Shown here in pieces: positions 24,106 through 32,349 of a stretch of DNA of 61,883 nt. A model generated the notes under the pieces. It ran no database searches and was not told the origin of the DNA. It worked only from the letters and a program-made list of their open reading frames with translations. Every line of letters starts with the position of its first letter. The stretch's first letter is position 1. Source of the stretch: Vulcanimicrobiota bacterium (GTDB lineage Bacteria > Vulcanimicrobiota > Vulcanimicrobiia > Vulcanimicrobiales > Vulcanimicrobiaceae); contig JASHOG010000117.1 of assembly GCA_030041225.1 (NCBI GenBank), positions 1-61,883 on the forward strand, in the 5' to 3' direction. The position numbers and the translations under genes were made by a program.

Positions 24106-24423
24106 CTAGTACGTTAGCCGGAGATTGTACGTGCAGGTGTTGATGTTATGCCAGACGATCTGGTGGCGGTCGCCGTAGATAATCCGCACATCTTCCGCAC
24201 ATCCCTCACCGATGCTGAAGACCGCACGCATTCCCGGCGTGACCGGAGCGTGAATGAGATTGGGACCCCACATCGCGCGGTTGACCCCCGAGATTTGCAT
24301 GACGGGCGCGGTATGCCGGCCGGCGTTGATGACGACGAAACGGTGTGCCGCAAGCCCCGGAACGGTGCTGAGAAGCGTGGCGCTCAGAACGAGTGCCAGG
24401 GATAGGGCGCCCTTTTTTACCAT
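24106..24423 (-). CDS. Small exported protein of unknown function
   Basis: 105 aa. A clean signal peptide (MVKKGALSLALVLSATLLS, cleavage near GLAA) precedes a compact beta domain with one Cys pair. Recognisable elements are FVVINAG, MWGPNLIHAPVTPGMRAVFS, CAEDVRIIYGD and HNINTCTYNLRL. The layout, with W..(D/N)LL, an F..G..C..D(V/L)R.(T/I)Y.(D/G) core and a terminal N.C, resembles a family of small secreted alphaproteobacterial proteins of unknown role. It is monocistronic, bounded by the terminator at 24061-24095. Confidence 0.7.
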   Translation of the reverse strand: MVKKGALSLALVLSATLLSTVPGLAAHRFVVINAGRHTAPVMQISGVNRAMWGPNLIHAPVTPGMRAVFSIGEGCAEDVRIIYGDRHQIVWHNINTCTYNLRLTY

Positions 24424-24503
24424 CGTGTTTACCTTTCAACAGACTCAAGACAAGCAGGCTGGCCCCTTCTGTTACCATCCGAGGGGCCCCTTGCCGTGCC
24501 CGC

Positions 24504-24532
24504 TTGGGAACCTTGACCGAGGCGGCTATACT
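24504..24532 (+). promoter_or_regulatory. Probable promoter of the Mg2+ riboswitch operon
   Basis: TTGGGA (24504-24509) and TATACT (24527-24532) are separated by 17 bases and end 10 nt before the first pairing element of the M-box aptamer. This fits a transcription start at the aptamer's 5' edge. Confidence 0.55.
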
Positions 24533-24542
24533 TAAGTACGGA

Positions 24543-24720
24543 TACCTCGCTAGGTGAGGCGTCCACGCAATACACAGGCCGCTGCCCGGAAACGTCGAGA
24601 GACGCCAATCGGGTGGACCAGGCTCCGCCGAGACAAGGCGATGCCTAACGCGGCTGAGACGCGGTGAGACCCGCATCTCTAGGGGCGTGGTGCCAAAGCT
24701 TGATCGGAGCGAATGAGGTA
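24543..24720 (+). promoter_or_regulatory. M-box (ykoK) magnesium riboswitch
   Basis: The highly conserved M-box core is present in order: GCTAGGTGAGGC near 24549, then GGCCGCTGCCCGGAAACGTC, then GAGAGACGCCAATCGGGTGG. The closing helix P1 is formed by TACCTC (24543-24548) and GAGGTA (24715-24720). M-box RNAs bind several Mg2+ ions and switch off Mg2+ transport genes when the metal is plentiful. Here the aptamer is followed 35 nt later by a canonical terminator hairpin, so transcription attenuation is expected. The region 24424-24806 contains nothing else but the promoter and terminator. Confidence 0.92.
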
Positions 24721-24754
24721 GCAGCCCTTCGGGACGCATCCCTTTCGCACCGTG

Positions 24755-24780
24755 ACCGGCGAGGACGTCGCCGGTTTTTT
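24755..24780 (+). terminator. Riboswitch-controlled intrinsic terminator
   Basis: ACCGGCGA (24755-24762) pairs perfectly with TCGCCGGT (24768-24775) around GGACG, followed by a six-T run and further pyrimidines. It lies between the M-box aptamer and the SD (GAGGGGG) of the next gene, so it is the likely expression platform. Confidence 0.88.
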
Positions 24781-24806
24781 CTTTCTTCGAGAGGGGGTGA
24801 GCAACG

Positions 24807-26108
24807 ATGGCGTTTACCGAGGGATTCATCTCGGAGCTCGTCGGTCGCAAAGCGACGATCGATGACCTCCCAATCGGTAAGGTTGCGGATTTCATCGTCA
24901 ACAATCCGCAAGACGCCTTTCCCCAAATCGACGCGCTCGTCGTGAAGACGGCGCAGGGGAGGCGCATGGTCCCGATCGAGCAGGTCTCCGATATCGATCG
25001 TGACGGTACCGTCGCGTTGACGATGACGCCGAAAGAGCCTGCGCCGCCGGACGATGAGACGCTCTACCTCGTTTCGGACTTACTCGACAAGCAGATCGTC
25101 GACGTCGATGGTCGCAAGGTCGTTCGCATCAACGATCTCGAGATCGCCTCTACCGCCGGCCACTTACGCGTCATCGCCGCGGATGTCGGCATGAGCGGGC
25201 TGCTGCGTCGCCTCGGCTTCCGCTTCGTCGGCAAGCGCCTGACGCCGGAGATGTACCGCGGAGCGCCGCGCTCGCTCATTCCCTGGAGCTCGGTCGCGCC
25301 GATCAACGAGAAGAACCCGTTCCACGTTCGACTTGCCGTCAAAGAGAGTAAGCTCGCGCGCCTCCATCCCTCCGAGCTCGCGGAGATCATCGGCGATCTC
25401 TCGAAGCGCGAGGCGCTCGCGATCGTCAAGCAACTCGACGATGAAACCGCCGCCGATGCATTCGAACATCTCGAGCGCGGCGTGCAGATGTCGCTGATCG
25501 AGGACATCGGCACCGAGCGAGCCGCCGATATCATCGAGGAGATGGACGCCGACGATGCCGCCGATTTGCTGGGTGACCTTCCCGAGGAAGATCGCGCGAA
25601 GCTTCTCGACGAGATGAACACGTACACGGCCCACGAGCTGAGCGAGCTTGCGAAGTATCCCGACGACACCGCCGGCGGCTTGATGACGACGAACTTCGTC
25701 TGGATCTACCCGCACCGCACGACCGAGGCCACGATCAAGAAGATTCGCGAGCTTGGACCCGGGAGCGAGTTCATCTACTACCTCTACGTCGTCGACAAGC
25801 GCGACCGGCTGCTCGGCGTCCTCTCGCTGCGCGCGCTGCTGCTCGCGTTACCGACGGCCTTCATCGAACGTATCATGGAGACCGACGTCGTGAGCGTCGC
25901 TCCGGAGACTCCCGCTCGCGAGGTCGCGGCGACGATCGCGAAGTACGACCTTCTCGCCGTGCCCGTCGTGCACGAGTCGGGACGGTTGCTCGGCGTCGTC
26001 ACCGTCGACGACGCCATCGACGCGATCATGCCGAGCGACATCGCCCGGCGCCTGCCTCGCTTCACACGTCACCACAAGGCGCACGCAGCGGCCGCCGAGA
26101 CCACGTAA
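24807..26108 (+). CDS. PRC-barrel/MgtE N-terminal/CBS-domain Mg2+ regulatory protein
   Basis: 433 aa with no membrane helices. Domains: a PRC-barrel-like N-terminal half (about 1-170; GKVADFIVNNPQDAFPQID, DLLDKQIVDVDGRKVVRIND); an MgtE-N superhelix (about 175-290; LHPSELAEIIGDLSKREALA, DADDAADLLGDLPEEDRAKLL); and a CBS pair (about 295-415; YPDDTAGGLMTT, METDVVSVAPETPAREVAAT). This is the soluble Mg2+-sensing half of MgtE without its channel domain. Encoded 1 nt before the Nramp-type transporter and behind an M-box, it probably gates or stabilises that transporter in response to cytosolic Mg2+. Acidic residues at the MgtE-N/CBS interface are abundant, as in MgtE. Confidence 0.92.
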   Translation: MAFTEGFISELVGRKATIDDLPIGKVADFIVNNPQDAFPQIDALVVKTAQGRRMVPIEQVSDIDRDGTVALTMTPKEPAPPDDETLYLVSDLLDKQIVDVDGRKVVRINDLEIASTAGHLRVIAADVGMSGLLRRLGFRFVGKRLTPEMYRGAPRSLIPWSSVAPINEKNPFHVRLAVKESKLARLHPSELAEIIGDLSKREALAIVKQLDDETAADAFEHLERGVQMSLIEDIGTERAADIIEEMDADDAADLLGDLPEEDRAKLLDEMNTYTAHELSELAKYPDDTAGGLMTTNFVWIYPHRTTEATIKKIRELGPGSEFIYYLYVVDKRDRLLGVLSLRALLLALPTAFIERIMETDVVSVAPETPAREVAATIAKYDLLAVPVVHESGRLLGVVTVDDAIDAIMPSDIARRLPRFTRHHKAHAAAAETT

Positions 26109-26109
26109 G

Positions 26110-27399
26110 ATGCCGATCGCGCGTCGAACGCGGCTTCGGCAGCTCCTGCTCTTCCTCTCGATCATCGGGCCGGGCATCATCACTGCAAACGCCGATAACG
26201 ACGTCGGCGGTATCAGCACCTACTCGCTCGCCGGCGTGCAGTTCGGTTACTGGCTGCTCTGGCTGCTCATTCCCGTGACGCTCATCCTCTACGTTGCGCA
26301 GGAGATGGGTGCGCGCATGGGCGTCATCACGGGCAAGGGGCTTGCCGATCTCATCCGAGAGAACTTCGGCGTCAAGGTCACCTTCTGGGTGCTCGTCCTC
26401 TTCGTGCTCGGTGACCTGGGCAACGTCGCAACGGAGTTCGCCGGTGTCTCCTCCGCCGCCTCGATCTTCCACACCTATACGCGCTTCGTGACGCCGTTCT
26501 GGCTCGTACCCGCCGTCGCCGCATTCGTCTTCATTACGGTTACGAGCAACAACCGCAAAATTGTCGAGCGCATCTTCTTTGCCTTCTGCGCGGTCTACGT
26601 CGCGTACATCATCAGCGGCGTCATCGTGCACCCGAACTGGCATGACGTGCTGCGCGGTACGTTCCTTCCACTCTTCACGCCGTCGAAGGCGTACTTCCTC
26701 ATGGTCGTCGGCGTCATCGGCACGACGATCGCACCGTGGCAGCAGTTCTACATCCAGGCAGCCGCGGTGGAGAAGGGCATATCGCGCGAGGACTACCACT
26801 ACACCCGGTGGGACGTCGCCATCGGCTCCGTCACCTGCGACGTTGTCGCCTTCTTCATCATCGTGGCGAGCGCGGCAACGATCTACGTCTTCAACGCCGC
26901 GCACCTGCACCATCAGATCTCCGTCTCGCAGCCGAGCGACGTCGCCGTCGCGCTTGCACCGCTTGCCGGAAGGTTCGCCTCACTGCTCTTTGCCATCGGC
27001 CTGCTCAACGCGGCGATCTTCACCGCCTCGATCCTACCGCTCTCGACGGCCTACTACGTCTGCGAGGCGTTCGGCTTCGAACGGGGCATCGAGCTGCGCT
27101 TCAAGCAAGCGCCGATCTTCTACAGCCTCTACCTTACCTTCATCGCCATCGGCGCCGGTGTTGTCATGATTCCGGGAGCGCCGCTGCTCGGCATTATCTT
27201 CTACTCTCAGGTCGTCAACGGCGGGCTTCTGCCGATCGTACTCTTCCTCACGCTGTTGCTCATCAACAACCGGCGTCTCATGGGCGAGTTCACGAACAGC
27301 CTCACCTTCAACGTCATCGCGTGGGCAACCGTCATCGTCGTCGCCCTCTTGACGGTCATCTCGGTCGTTACGTCGCTCGTTCCCTCGCTCGCCTCGTAG
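26110..27399 (+). CDS. Nramp-related Mg2+ transporter (NRMT type)
   Basis: 429 aa, 11 predicted helices. It is an SLC11/Nramp relative, but the ion-binding motifs differ from Mn2+/Fe2+ Nramps. The TM1 DPGN motif is replaced by NADNDVGG (residues 27-34), and the TM6 MPH motif by TTIAPW (205-210), losing the soft-metal Met ligand. These replacements are the recognised signature of Nramp-related magnesium transporters. The M-box riboswitch and the MgtE-N/CBS partner upstream independently indicate Mg2+. Annotation pipelines often call this a manganese transporter; that name would be misleading here. The 3' end overlaps the convergent PAS gene by 32 nt. Confidence 0.92.
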   Translation: MPIARRTRLRQLLLFLSIIGPGIITANADNDVGGISTYSLAGVQFGYWLLWLLIPVTLILYVAQEMGARMGVITGKGLADLIRENFGVKVTFWVLVLFVLGDLGNVATEFAGVSSAASIFHTYTRFVTPFWLVPAVAAFVFITVTSNNRKIVERIFFAFCAVYVAYIISGVIVHPNWHDVLRGTFLPLFTPSKAYFLMVVGVIGTTIAPWQQFYIQAAAVEKGISREDYHYTRWDVAIGSVTCDVVAFFIIVASAATIYVFNAAHLHHQISVSQPSDVAVALAPLAGRFASLLFAIGLLNAAIFTASILPLSTAYYVCEAFGFERGIELRFKQAPIFYSLYLTFIAIGAGVVMIPGAPLLGIIFYSQVVNGGLLPIVLFLTLLLINNRRLMGEFTNSLTFNVIAWATVIVVALLTVISVVTSLVPSLAS

Positions 27400-28138
27400 A
27401 GGCTAAGGAACGCTCCGCGGCGGCGTGCAGCGCGCTCGCGCTCTCACCGTCATCGGGGTAGAGCGCGACGCCGACGCGTACGTCTGCCAGTCGCACCTTG
27501 CTCGCGAGATCGGCCGCGTCTTCGGCGTCTTCGATCATCGGCTGGAGGATCGCAAAGGTGACCGCGTCGATACGCGCAAGCGTGTCGCTCTCGCGCAGCA
27601 GCAACCGTATCCGCTCGGCGATCTCCGCCGGATCGCCGGCGGTGTCGGTGCGGACGTGCATGAGGGCAAAGCTGCGGCGGTAGCGCCGCGTCATGACGAT
27701 GCATTGCTCGATACGGTCGCTCAACAGCAGGCGATCCGGCAGCCCGGTCGCAGGATCGGCGAACGCACTTCGCGCGGGACGAATCTGCACGAATCCCGCC
27801 GTTACGGTACCGGCCAACCGCGCGGGAAAGACGTCGCACTCCACGAGCACCGGCTCAGCGCTCGGGCGTTGGAGCTCGGCGTCGAAGTGCGCGCGTTCCC
27901 CGGCGAGGGCGCGCGCGATCGTGGCGCGGGCATGGGTTGCGGCTGCGAAAAGCTCGTCGCATCCATGCCCGAGAAGCTCCTCCTGCTCGCGACAGCTCAG
28001 ATACTGCGCGGCCGCGTTTGCAGCGACGATCTGCCCGTCACGATCGCAGAGCAACGTGGCGGTTGGGGTTTGCTCGTACAGCGAGGCCAGCACCTCGCGC
28101 GTCGTCGTGAACTCCATAGCCAAGAATGCACTGCGCAT
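27368..28138 (-). CDS. PAS-degenerate GGDEF signalling protein
   Basis: About 256 aa; the ATG at 28138 or 28117 is the probable start, neither having a convincing SD. Residues 8-125 form a PAS domain (VLASLYEQTPTATLLCDRDG, QEELLGHGCDELF). Residues about 130-250 follow the GGDEF fold (PATGLPDRLLLSDRIEQC, RRYRRSFALMHVR, DVRVGVALYPDDGESASAL), but the catalytic GG(D/E)EF is replaced by RIDAVTF. Cyclase activity is therefore not expected; it may be a GTP- or protein-binding regulator. The opposite strand is also open here; the PAS and GGDEF signatures decide the strand. Divergent from the PucR gene with an 18-nt gap. Confidence 0.8.
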   Translation of the reverse strand: MRSAFLAMEFTTTREVLASLYEQTPTATLLCDRDGQIVAANAAAQYLSCREQEELLGHGCDELFAAATHARATIARALAGERAHFDAELQRPSAEPVLVECDVFPARLAGTVTAGFVQIRPARSAFADPATGLPDRLLLSDRIEQCIVMTRRYRRSFALMHVRTDTAGDPAEIAERIRLLLRESDTLARIDAVTFAILQPMIEDAEDAADLASKVRLADVRVGVALYPDDGESASALHAAAERSLASTRRARERAT

Positions 28139-28156
28139 TCGCCGAAAGAGCGGCGG

Positions 28157-29044
28157 GTGACTCCCGAGGAGATCGCCGCCTTCGTCGAGGGGCTTGCCGC
28201 GGCCGTTGCCAAGGGCGAGCCTGAGGCGTTGCGTTTCGCCGCCGCGATGGCCGCCGAACGCTCGCGCAACGGCGTCACCGCTTCCCGCCGGAGTTTTTGG
28301 GAGCACCTTGCGACAAACGGGTATGCCGACGAAGCAAGCATCCGCGAAGCGGGGACCGCGGCGGGCGTTCGGCTTGCCGCTGCCTACCTTGCCGTCTGCC
28401 TCGAGCCCGAGGAGGAGGCGGGCGACGTTACCGAGTTGCGCCGCCTCGCGTTCGACATCTTCGCAAGCTCCGCGGCGGATCTCGGTGCGCTCGAAGGCAC
28501 GAGCTCCATCGACCTTCTCGTTCCCGTCGCGCGCGAGGTAGATGCGAGCAACGCGCGCATCGCTGCTACCCTTCTTCCCAAGACGATCGCAAAGCGCAAA
28601 CTGACCGTGCGCGTCACGGGTGGTGTCGGGGGCACGGGAACGCCGCTCGAGGCGCGTCTGCACCTTATGCGCGCTCGGGCGGCGCTGGCTATCGGGCGGC
28701 GCATTTTCGGACCCGGCCACGTTTACGTCTATGACGATCTCGGCGCATATACGCTGCTCCACGAAGGAGCCTCGGTCGAACGGCTGCGTCTCTTTTCGCA
28801 GAGCGTGCTCGCTCCGCTGCGCCGGTACGACGAGAAGCACCAGACCGAGCTCGAGCGCACCCTACGCCTCTACTTTGAGCTCGGGCAGAACGTCAAAACC
28901 GCGGCGGCGCAGCTGAACGTCCATCGTCACACGGTTTTCTATCGCCTCCGCCAGATCGCTGACATTTCCCGCTGCGATCTTGCAACGCCTCATGACCAGC
29001 TCACTCTCCGCTTGGCACTTGCAATTGATGCACTCCACTCCTGA
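28157..29044 (+). CDS. PucR-family transcriptional regulator
   Basis: 295 aa from the GTG at 28157, preceded by GAAAGAG. The middle resembles the GGDEF-like sensor half of PucR/CdaR regulators (RARAALAIGRRIFGPGHVYV, YDDLGAYTLLHEGAS). The C-terminal HTH_30 is diagnostic: ELERTLRLYFELGQNVKTAA followed by LNVHRHTVFYRLRQI. PucR members control purine, amino-acid and amine catabolism and often sit beside their targets. The downstream glutamine-synthetase paralogue starts inside the last codons of this gene, so the two are coupled, and the enzyme's amine substrate may be the signal. Confidence 0.9.
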   Translation: MTPEEIAAFVEGLAAAVAKGEPEALRFAAAMAAERSRNGVTASRRSFWEHLATNGYADEASIREAGTAAGVRLAAAYLAVCLEPEEEAGDVTELRRLAFDIFASSAADLGALEGTSSIDLLVPVAREVDASNARIAATLLPKTIAKRKLTVRVTGGVGGTGTPLEARLHLMRARAALAIGRRIFGPGHVYVYDDLGAYTLLHEGASVERLRLFSQSVLAPLRRYDEKHQTELERTLRLYFELGQNVKTAAAQLNVHRHTVFYRLRQIADISRCDLATPHDQLTLRLALAIDALHS

Positions 29045-30323
29045 GACCCGCACGACGAAACGCGATGTCCTAAAGCTCGCAAAGGAGCGCGGCGTGCGGT
29101 TCGTGCGCCTCGTCTTTGCCGACATCCTCGGCGTGAGCAAGAACGTTTCTATCCCCGTAAGCGAACTCGAAAACGCGCTTGACGGGCGGGTCACCTTCGA
29201 CGGCGGCTCGATCGACGGCTTCGTGCGCGGCGAGGAGCTCGACATGGTGCTGCGTCCCGATCCTGAGAGTTTCGCGATCTATCCGTGGCCGACGGCCGAT
29301 GGCCTTGAAGCGCGACTCATCTGTGATATCGCGATGCCCGACGGTTCGCCGTTCGAAGGTTGTCCGCGAACGACTCTGCGTCGCGTCCTCGAGAGCGCGC
29401 CGGTGCTTTCGGGAACGACAACGGCCCTCGAGATGGAGTTTTATCTCTTCGAGCGCGACGGCGCGGCGACCCAAACGAACGACGTCGGCTCATATTTCGA
29501 CTTCTCCGCGAACGATCGCGGAGAGGAAACTCGCAATGCTATCGTCGCCGCATTGCAAAACATGGGCATTCGCGTCGTGTCGGCGCATCACGAACACGGA
29601 GCGGGGCAACACGAGATCGACGTTGCACACGATCACCCGCTGCGAGCGGCCGATCACGCCCTTACGGTGCGCACCGTCGCCAAGCACATCGCCGCATCGT
29701 TCGGCCTCGATGCGACGTTCATGCCCAAGCCGATCGAGGACCGCGCGGGGAGCGGATTGCACGTCGATGTGCGCTTCGCGGAGGGCACCGACGAGGAGAC
29801 GCTGCTCTACGCCGTCGGCGGACTGCTCGCGCACGCGCCCGCAACGACCGCAATCTGCAACGCGACGGTCAACTCGTACAAGCGCCTTGTCGCGGCGTGG
29901 GATGCGCCGATCTATCCGCTCTGGTCGAGGCGCAGCGCGAACGCACTCGTCCGAGTGCCGCCGTCCAACGATGCGCCGCGCATCGAAATCCGCAGCCCGG
30001 ATCCTGCCTGCAATCCCTATCTCGCACTCGCGGTCCTCCTCGGCGCGGTCGCCGACGGCATCGCTCGCGAGCGCCTGCCGGGTGATGCGTGGGAGGGTTC
30101 AACCTACGAGCTCACCGAGCGTGACGAGCGCGAGCGTGGTGTCGGCGCGCTTCCGAAATCACTGCGCCAAGCGATTGCAGAACTCGACGCCGATCCCGTC
30201 GTTCGCGCGACACTCGGCGATCATCTCTATCACGCATTGCGTGACGCGAAGCTCGCGGAGTACGAACGGTATCGCCGCGCGGTTCACCCCTGGGAGCGCA
30301 ACGCGTACCTAAGGCTATATTAG
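29028..30323 (+). CDS. Glutamine synthetase family protein (class I paralogue, non-adenylylated)
   Basis: 431 aa from the ATG at 29028, overlapping the PucR 3' end; TTG 28980 or ATG 28992 are alternatives. Class I glutamine-synthetase motifs: GGSIDGFVRGEELDMVLRPD, TALEMEFYLF (metal Glu), GAGQHEIDVAHDHPL, GSGLHVDVRF, NSYKRLV and RSPDPACNPYLALAVLL. The adenylylation loop (NLYxLxxE type) of GlnA is absent; the equivalent part reads GSTYELTERD. Such paralogues include gamma-glutamyl-polyamine or -monoamine synthetases. With a PucR partner and an amino acid decarboxylase nearby, an amine-glutamylation role is plausible but unproven. Confidence 0.88.
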   Translation: MHSTPETRTTKRDVLKLAKERGVRFVRLVFADILGVSKNVSIPVSELENALDGRVTFDGGSIDGFVRGEELDMVLRPDPESFAIYPWPTADGLEARLICDIAMPDGSPFEGCPRTTLRRVLESAPVLSGTTTALEMEFYLFERDGAATQTNDVGSYFDFSANDRGEETRNAIVAALQNMGIRVVSAHHEHGAGQHEIDVAHDHPLRAADHALTVRTVAKHIAASFGLDATFMPKPIEDRAGSGLHVDVRFAEGTDEETLLYAVGGLLAHAPATTAICNATVNSYKRLVAAWDAPIYPLWSRRSANALVRVPPSNDAPRIEIRSPDPACNPYLALAVLLGAVADGIARERLPGDAWEGSTYELTERDERERGVGALPKSLRQAIAELDADPVVRATLGDHLYHALRDAKLAEYERYRRAVHPWERNAYLRLY

Positions 30324-30337
30324 CTACGTTCGCTCAC

Positions 30338-30366
30338 GTGAACGTTCAAGGGCTCCGCACGTTCAC
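30338..30366. repeat. Inverted repeat GTGAACGT/ACGTTCAC
   Basis: Perfect 8-bp arms at 30338-30345 and 30359-30366 with a 13-nt loop, between the glutamine-synthetase paralogue and the small ORF/DUF2442 pair. No T-run follows, so an operator for the small pair is more likely than a terminator. Confidence 0.45.
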
Positions 30367-30368
30367 AT

Positions 30369-30509
30369 ATGGAAGGACGGTATCTTGACGCGAAACACGG
30401 TCGCCCGAGCGAGCGCCTCAGACGGGATGCACTGGCTATCGTCCGGGAGCACATCGATGCATGCCGCACTGCATGGAGGAATATCTATGGCGAAGAGAAC
30501 GATCACTGA
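30369..30509 (+). CDS. Small ORF, possible DUF4160 C-terminal remnant
   Basis: 46 aa from an ATG just after the inverted repeat, ending 23 nt inside the DUF2442 gene. The helix RRDALAIVREHIDACRTAW resembles the C-terminal helix of DUF4160 proteins (pattern R.A..IV.EH...C...W). DUF4160 genes typically precede DUF2442 genes in toxin-antitoxin-like pairs. The N-terminal DUF4160 region is missing and cannot be found upstream, where the glutamine-synthetase gene ends. It may be a decayed partner or simply a leader ORF. Confidence 0.4.
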   Translation: MEGRYLDAKHGRPSERLRRDALAIVREHIDACRTAWRNIYGEENDH

Positions 30510-30900
30510 ACGCGACGAACAGGCCCGAGCTACGTATGAGGAAAGAGCTCTCTCGCTCCGCTCGGTGAGCTACGACTCGCGGGGTGACGCATTACGTCTT
30601 TCGCTTAGCTCCGGCGTACGCTTGAGTATTCCCCGATCGCAGATTCCGCCTCTCGCCAAGGGCAAGCCCGAGCAACTCTCTGCAGTGTACCCCGGAAACG
30701 GCGGTGCCACGATCTCCCAGGACGAACTCGATGTCGACGTGTTCGTTCCAGGTCTACTCGATAGGCTTTTCGGGAGCACGATTCGCAGTGATCTCGGTAG
30801 GCGGGCCGGAAGAGTGTCGACGCCCGCCAAAGCGCGCGCCGCTCGCAAGAACGGGCGCAAGGGCGGTCGCCCGCGGAAGCGAACGGCCCGCTGTCGTTAA
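30487..30900 (+). CDS. DUF2442 domain protein
   Basis: 137 aa from the ATG at 30487, preceded by GGAGGAA with ideal spacing; upstream in-frame starts lack this. The central domain matches DUF2442 (VSYDSRGDALRLSLSSGVRL, then SIPRSQIPPL and ISQDELDVDVFVPGLLDRLF). A basic AT-hook-like tail follows (ARKNGRKGGRPRKRT), which suggests DNA or RNA contact. DUF2442 proteins are commonly encoded with DUF4160 proteins in putative toxin-antitoxin modules. It converges with the decarboxylase gene, overlapping 4 nt. Confidence 0.82.
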   Translation: MAKRTITERDEQARATYEERALSLRSVSYDSRGDALRLSLSSGVRLSIPRSQIPPLAKGKPEQLSAVYPGNGGATISQDELDVDVFVPGLLDRLFGSTIRSDLGRRAGRVSTPAKARAARKNGRKGGRPRKRTARCR

Positions 30901-32306
30901 CCGATGGCCTTTTCTTTTATGATGCGCCAGGCGGCTTCGACGTCGCTGCGTTGAGTCCGCAGATTCCCGATCGCGAGGCGAAGCGCGTACGTGCCGTCGA
31001 GCTTCGTATGCGAGATGAAAACTTCGCCGCTCGCATTCACACGCTCCATGATGCGCGCGTTGACGCTCTCCGCTTCTTCCTCACTCATCCCTTCGGGGCG
31101 ATAGCGAAAGCAGACGACGGAGAATGGGTGCGGCGCGAGTACTTCCCAGTCGGGCTCCGCTTCGACCCACGAAGCGAACTCATCGGCCAGCGCGATGTGC
31201 GAGCGGAGGCGCTCGCGAATGCCTTCCGCGCCGAGGTAGCGCAGCACGAACCAGAGCTTGAGCGCGCGAAAGCGCCGCCCAAGCTGCAATCCGTAGTCCA
31301 TGTAGTTATGCACGCCCTGTTCCGGCGTCGATAAGTACTCGGGAACGAGGCTGAAGGCTCGGCGCAGGATCGATTCGTCGCGCACGTAGAGCACGGAGCA
31401 GTCCATCGGCACGAAGAGCCACTTGTGCGGGTTCACGACGAACGAGTCCGCCTGCTCGACCCCTTCCATGATATGGCGAAACTCCGGCATGATCGCCGCA
31501 ACGCCGGCGTAGGCGGCGTCGACGTGGAGCCACACGTGGTGACGCTTCGCGACCTCTGCGATCATCGCAATGGGATCAATCGATGTCGAGGAAGTGGTCC
31601 CGATCGTCGCCACGATCGCGAGCGGACGCTTTCCGGCAGAAATGTCTTCGTCGAGCGCGCGGTGGAGCGCATCGGGGCGCATACGAAACTGCGCATCGCA
31701 AGGCACGAACACGACGTTCTCCAGCCCGACCCCCAGAGCGATTGCCGCTTTCTCGATGTGCGAGTGTGTCTGCGCCGTCGCATAGATGCGCAGCACGGGA
31801 ACGTCACGGCCGCTCGCGCCATGCTCGCGAATTCCTATATCGAGTGCCTCGCGCGCCGCGGCGAGCGCCGTGAATCCCCCAATCGAGGCCGTGTCGTAGA
31901 TGATGCCGGTCCAGCCCTCAGGAACGCCGATAAGTTTCCCAAGCCAGCGCATGACCACGTCCTCGAGCTCTGCAGCGGCGGGCGACGTACGCCAGAGCAT
32001 TACCTTCACGTCGAGTGTCGCCGCGAGCGCATCGGCGATCACTGCGATGGGCGCGGCGCTCGTTGCGAAGTACGCAAAAAAGCGCGGATGGTTCCAGTGC
32101 GTGATTCCCGGGAGAATGATCCGTTCGAAGTCACCAAAGATACGGTCGAACGCTTCTCCGCGCTCAGGCGCGACGGCGGGAAGCATTGCTTCGATCTCGC
32201 CGGGCGAGACGCGAGAGACGACGGCGTATCGCTCCGGATGCGCGAAGTACTCCTCGATCCAACGCTCCACGCGCGCGAGCTGCTCGCCGATCTCCCCTCT
32301 CTCCAT
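30897..32306 (-). CDS. PLP-dependent aromatic-L-amino-acid decarboxylase
   Basis: 469 aa, group II decarboxylase length. Motifs: LPGITHWNHPRFFAYFATSA (N-terminal substrate-gate region), SIGGFTALAAAREA, YATAQTHSHIEKAAIALG, WLHVDAAYAGVAAIMPE (PLP Asp) and SFVVNPHKWLFVPMDCS (Schiff-base Lys). Family members convert tryptophan, tyrosine, phenylalanine or DOPA to the amine; the exact substrate cannot be read from the sequence. It is divergent from the aldo-keto reductase gene, with 43 nt between the starts, so a shared regulatory region is possible. Confidence 0.92.
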   Translation of the reverse strand: MERGEIGEQLARVERWIEEYFAHPERYAVVSRVSPGEIEAMLPAVAPERGEAFDRIFGDFERIILPGITHWNHPRFFAYFATSAAPIAVIADALAATLDVKVMLWRTSPAAAELEDVVMRWLGKLIGVPEGWTGIIYDTASIGGFTALAAAREALDIGIREHGASGRDVPVLRIYATAQTHSHIEKAAIALGVGLENVVFVPCDAQFRMRPDALHRALDEDISAGKRPLAIVATIGTTSSTSIDPIAMIAEVAKRHHVWLHVDAAYAGVAAIMPEFRHIMEGVEQADSFVVNPHKWLFVPMDCSVLYVRDESILRRAFSLVPEYLSTPEQGVHNYMDYGLQLGRRFRALKLWFVLRYLGAEGIRERLRSHIALADEFASWVEAEPDWEVLAPHPFSVVCFRYRPEGMSEEEAESVNARIMERVNASGEVFISHTKLDGTYALRLAIGNLRTQRSDVEAAWRIIKEKAIG

Positions 32307-32349
32307 GAGGATGGGAGAGTTGGCAGGAGCGACGAAGAAGCCTCGTGCG

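Noticed and set aside
27425-28156. N-terminal half of the long open frame leading into PucR
   Set aside because: It is antisense to the PAS/degenerate-GGDEF gene, whose domain signatures are clear. PucR similarity begins only after the GTG at 28157.
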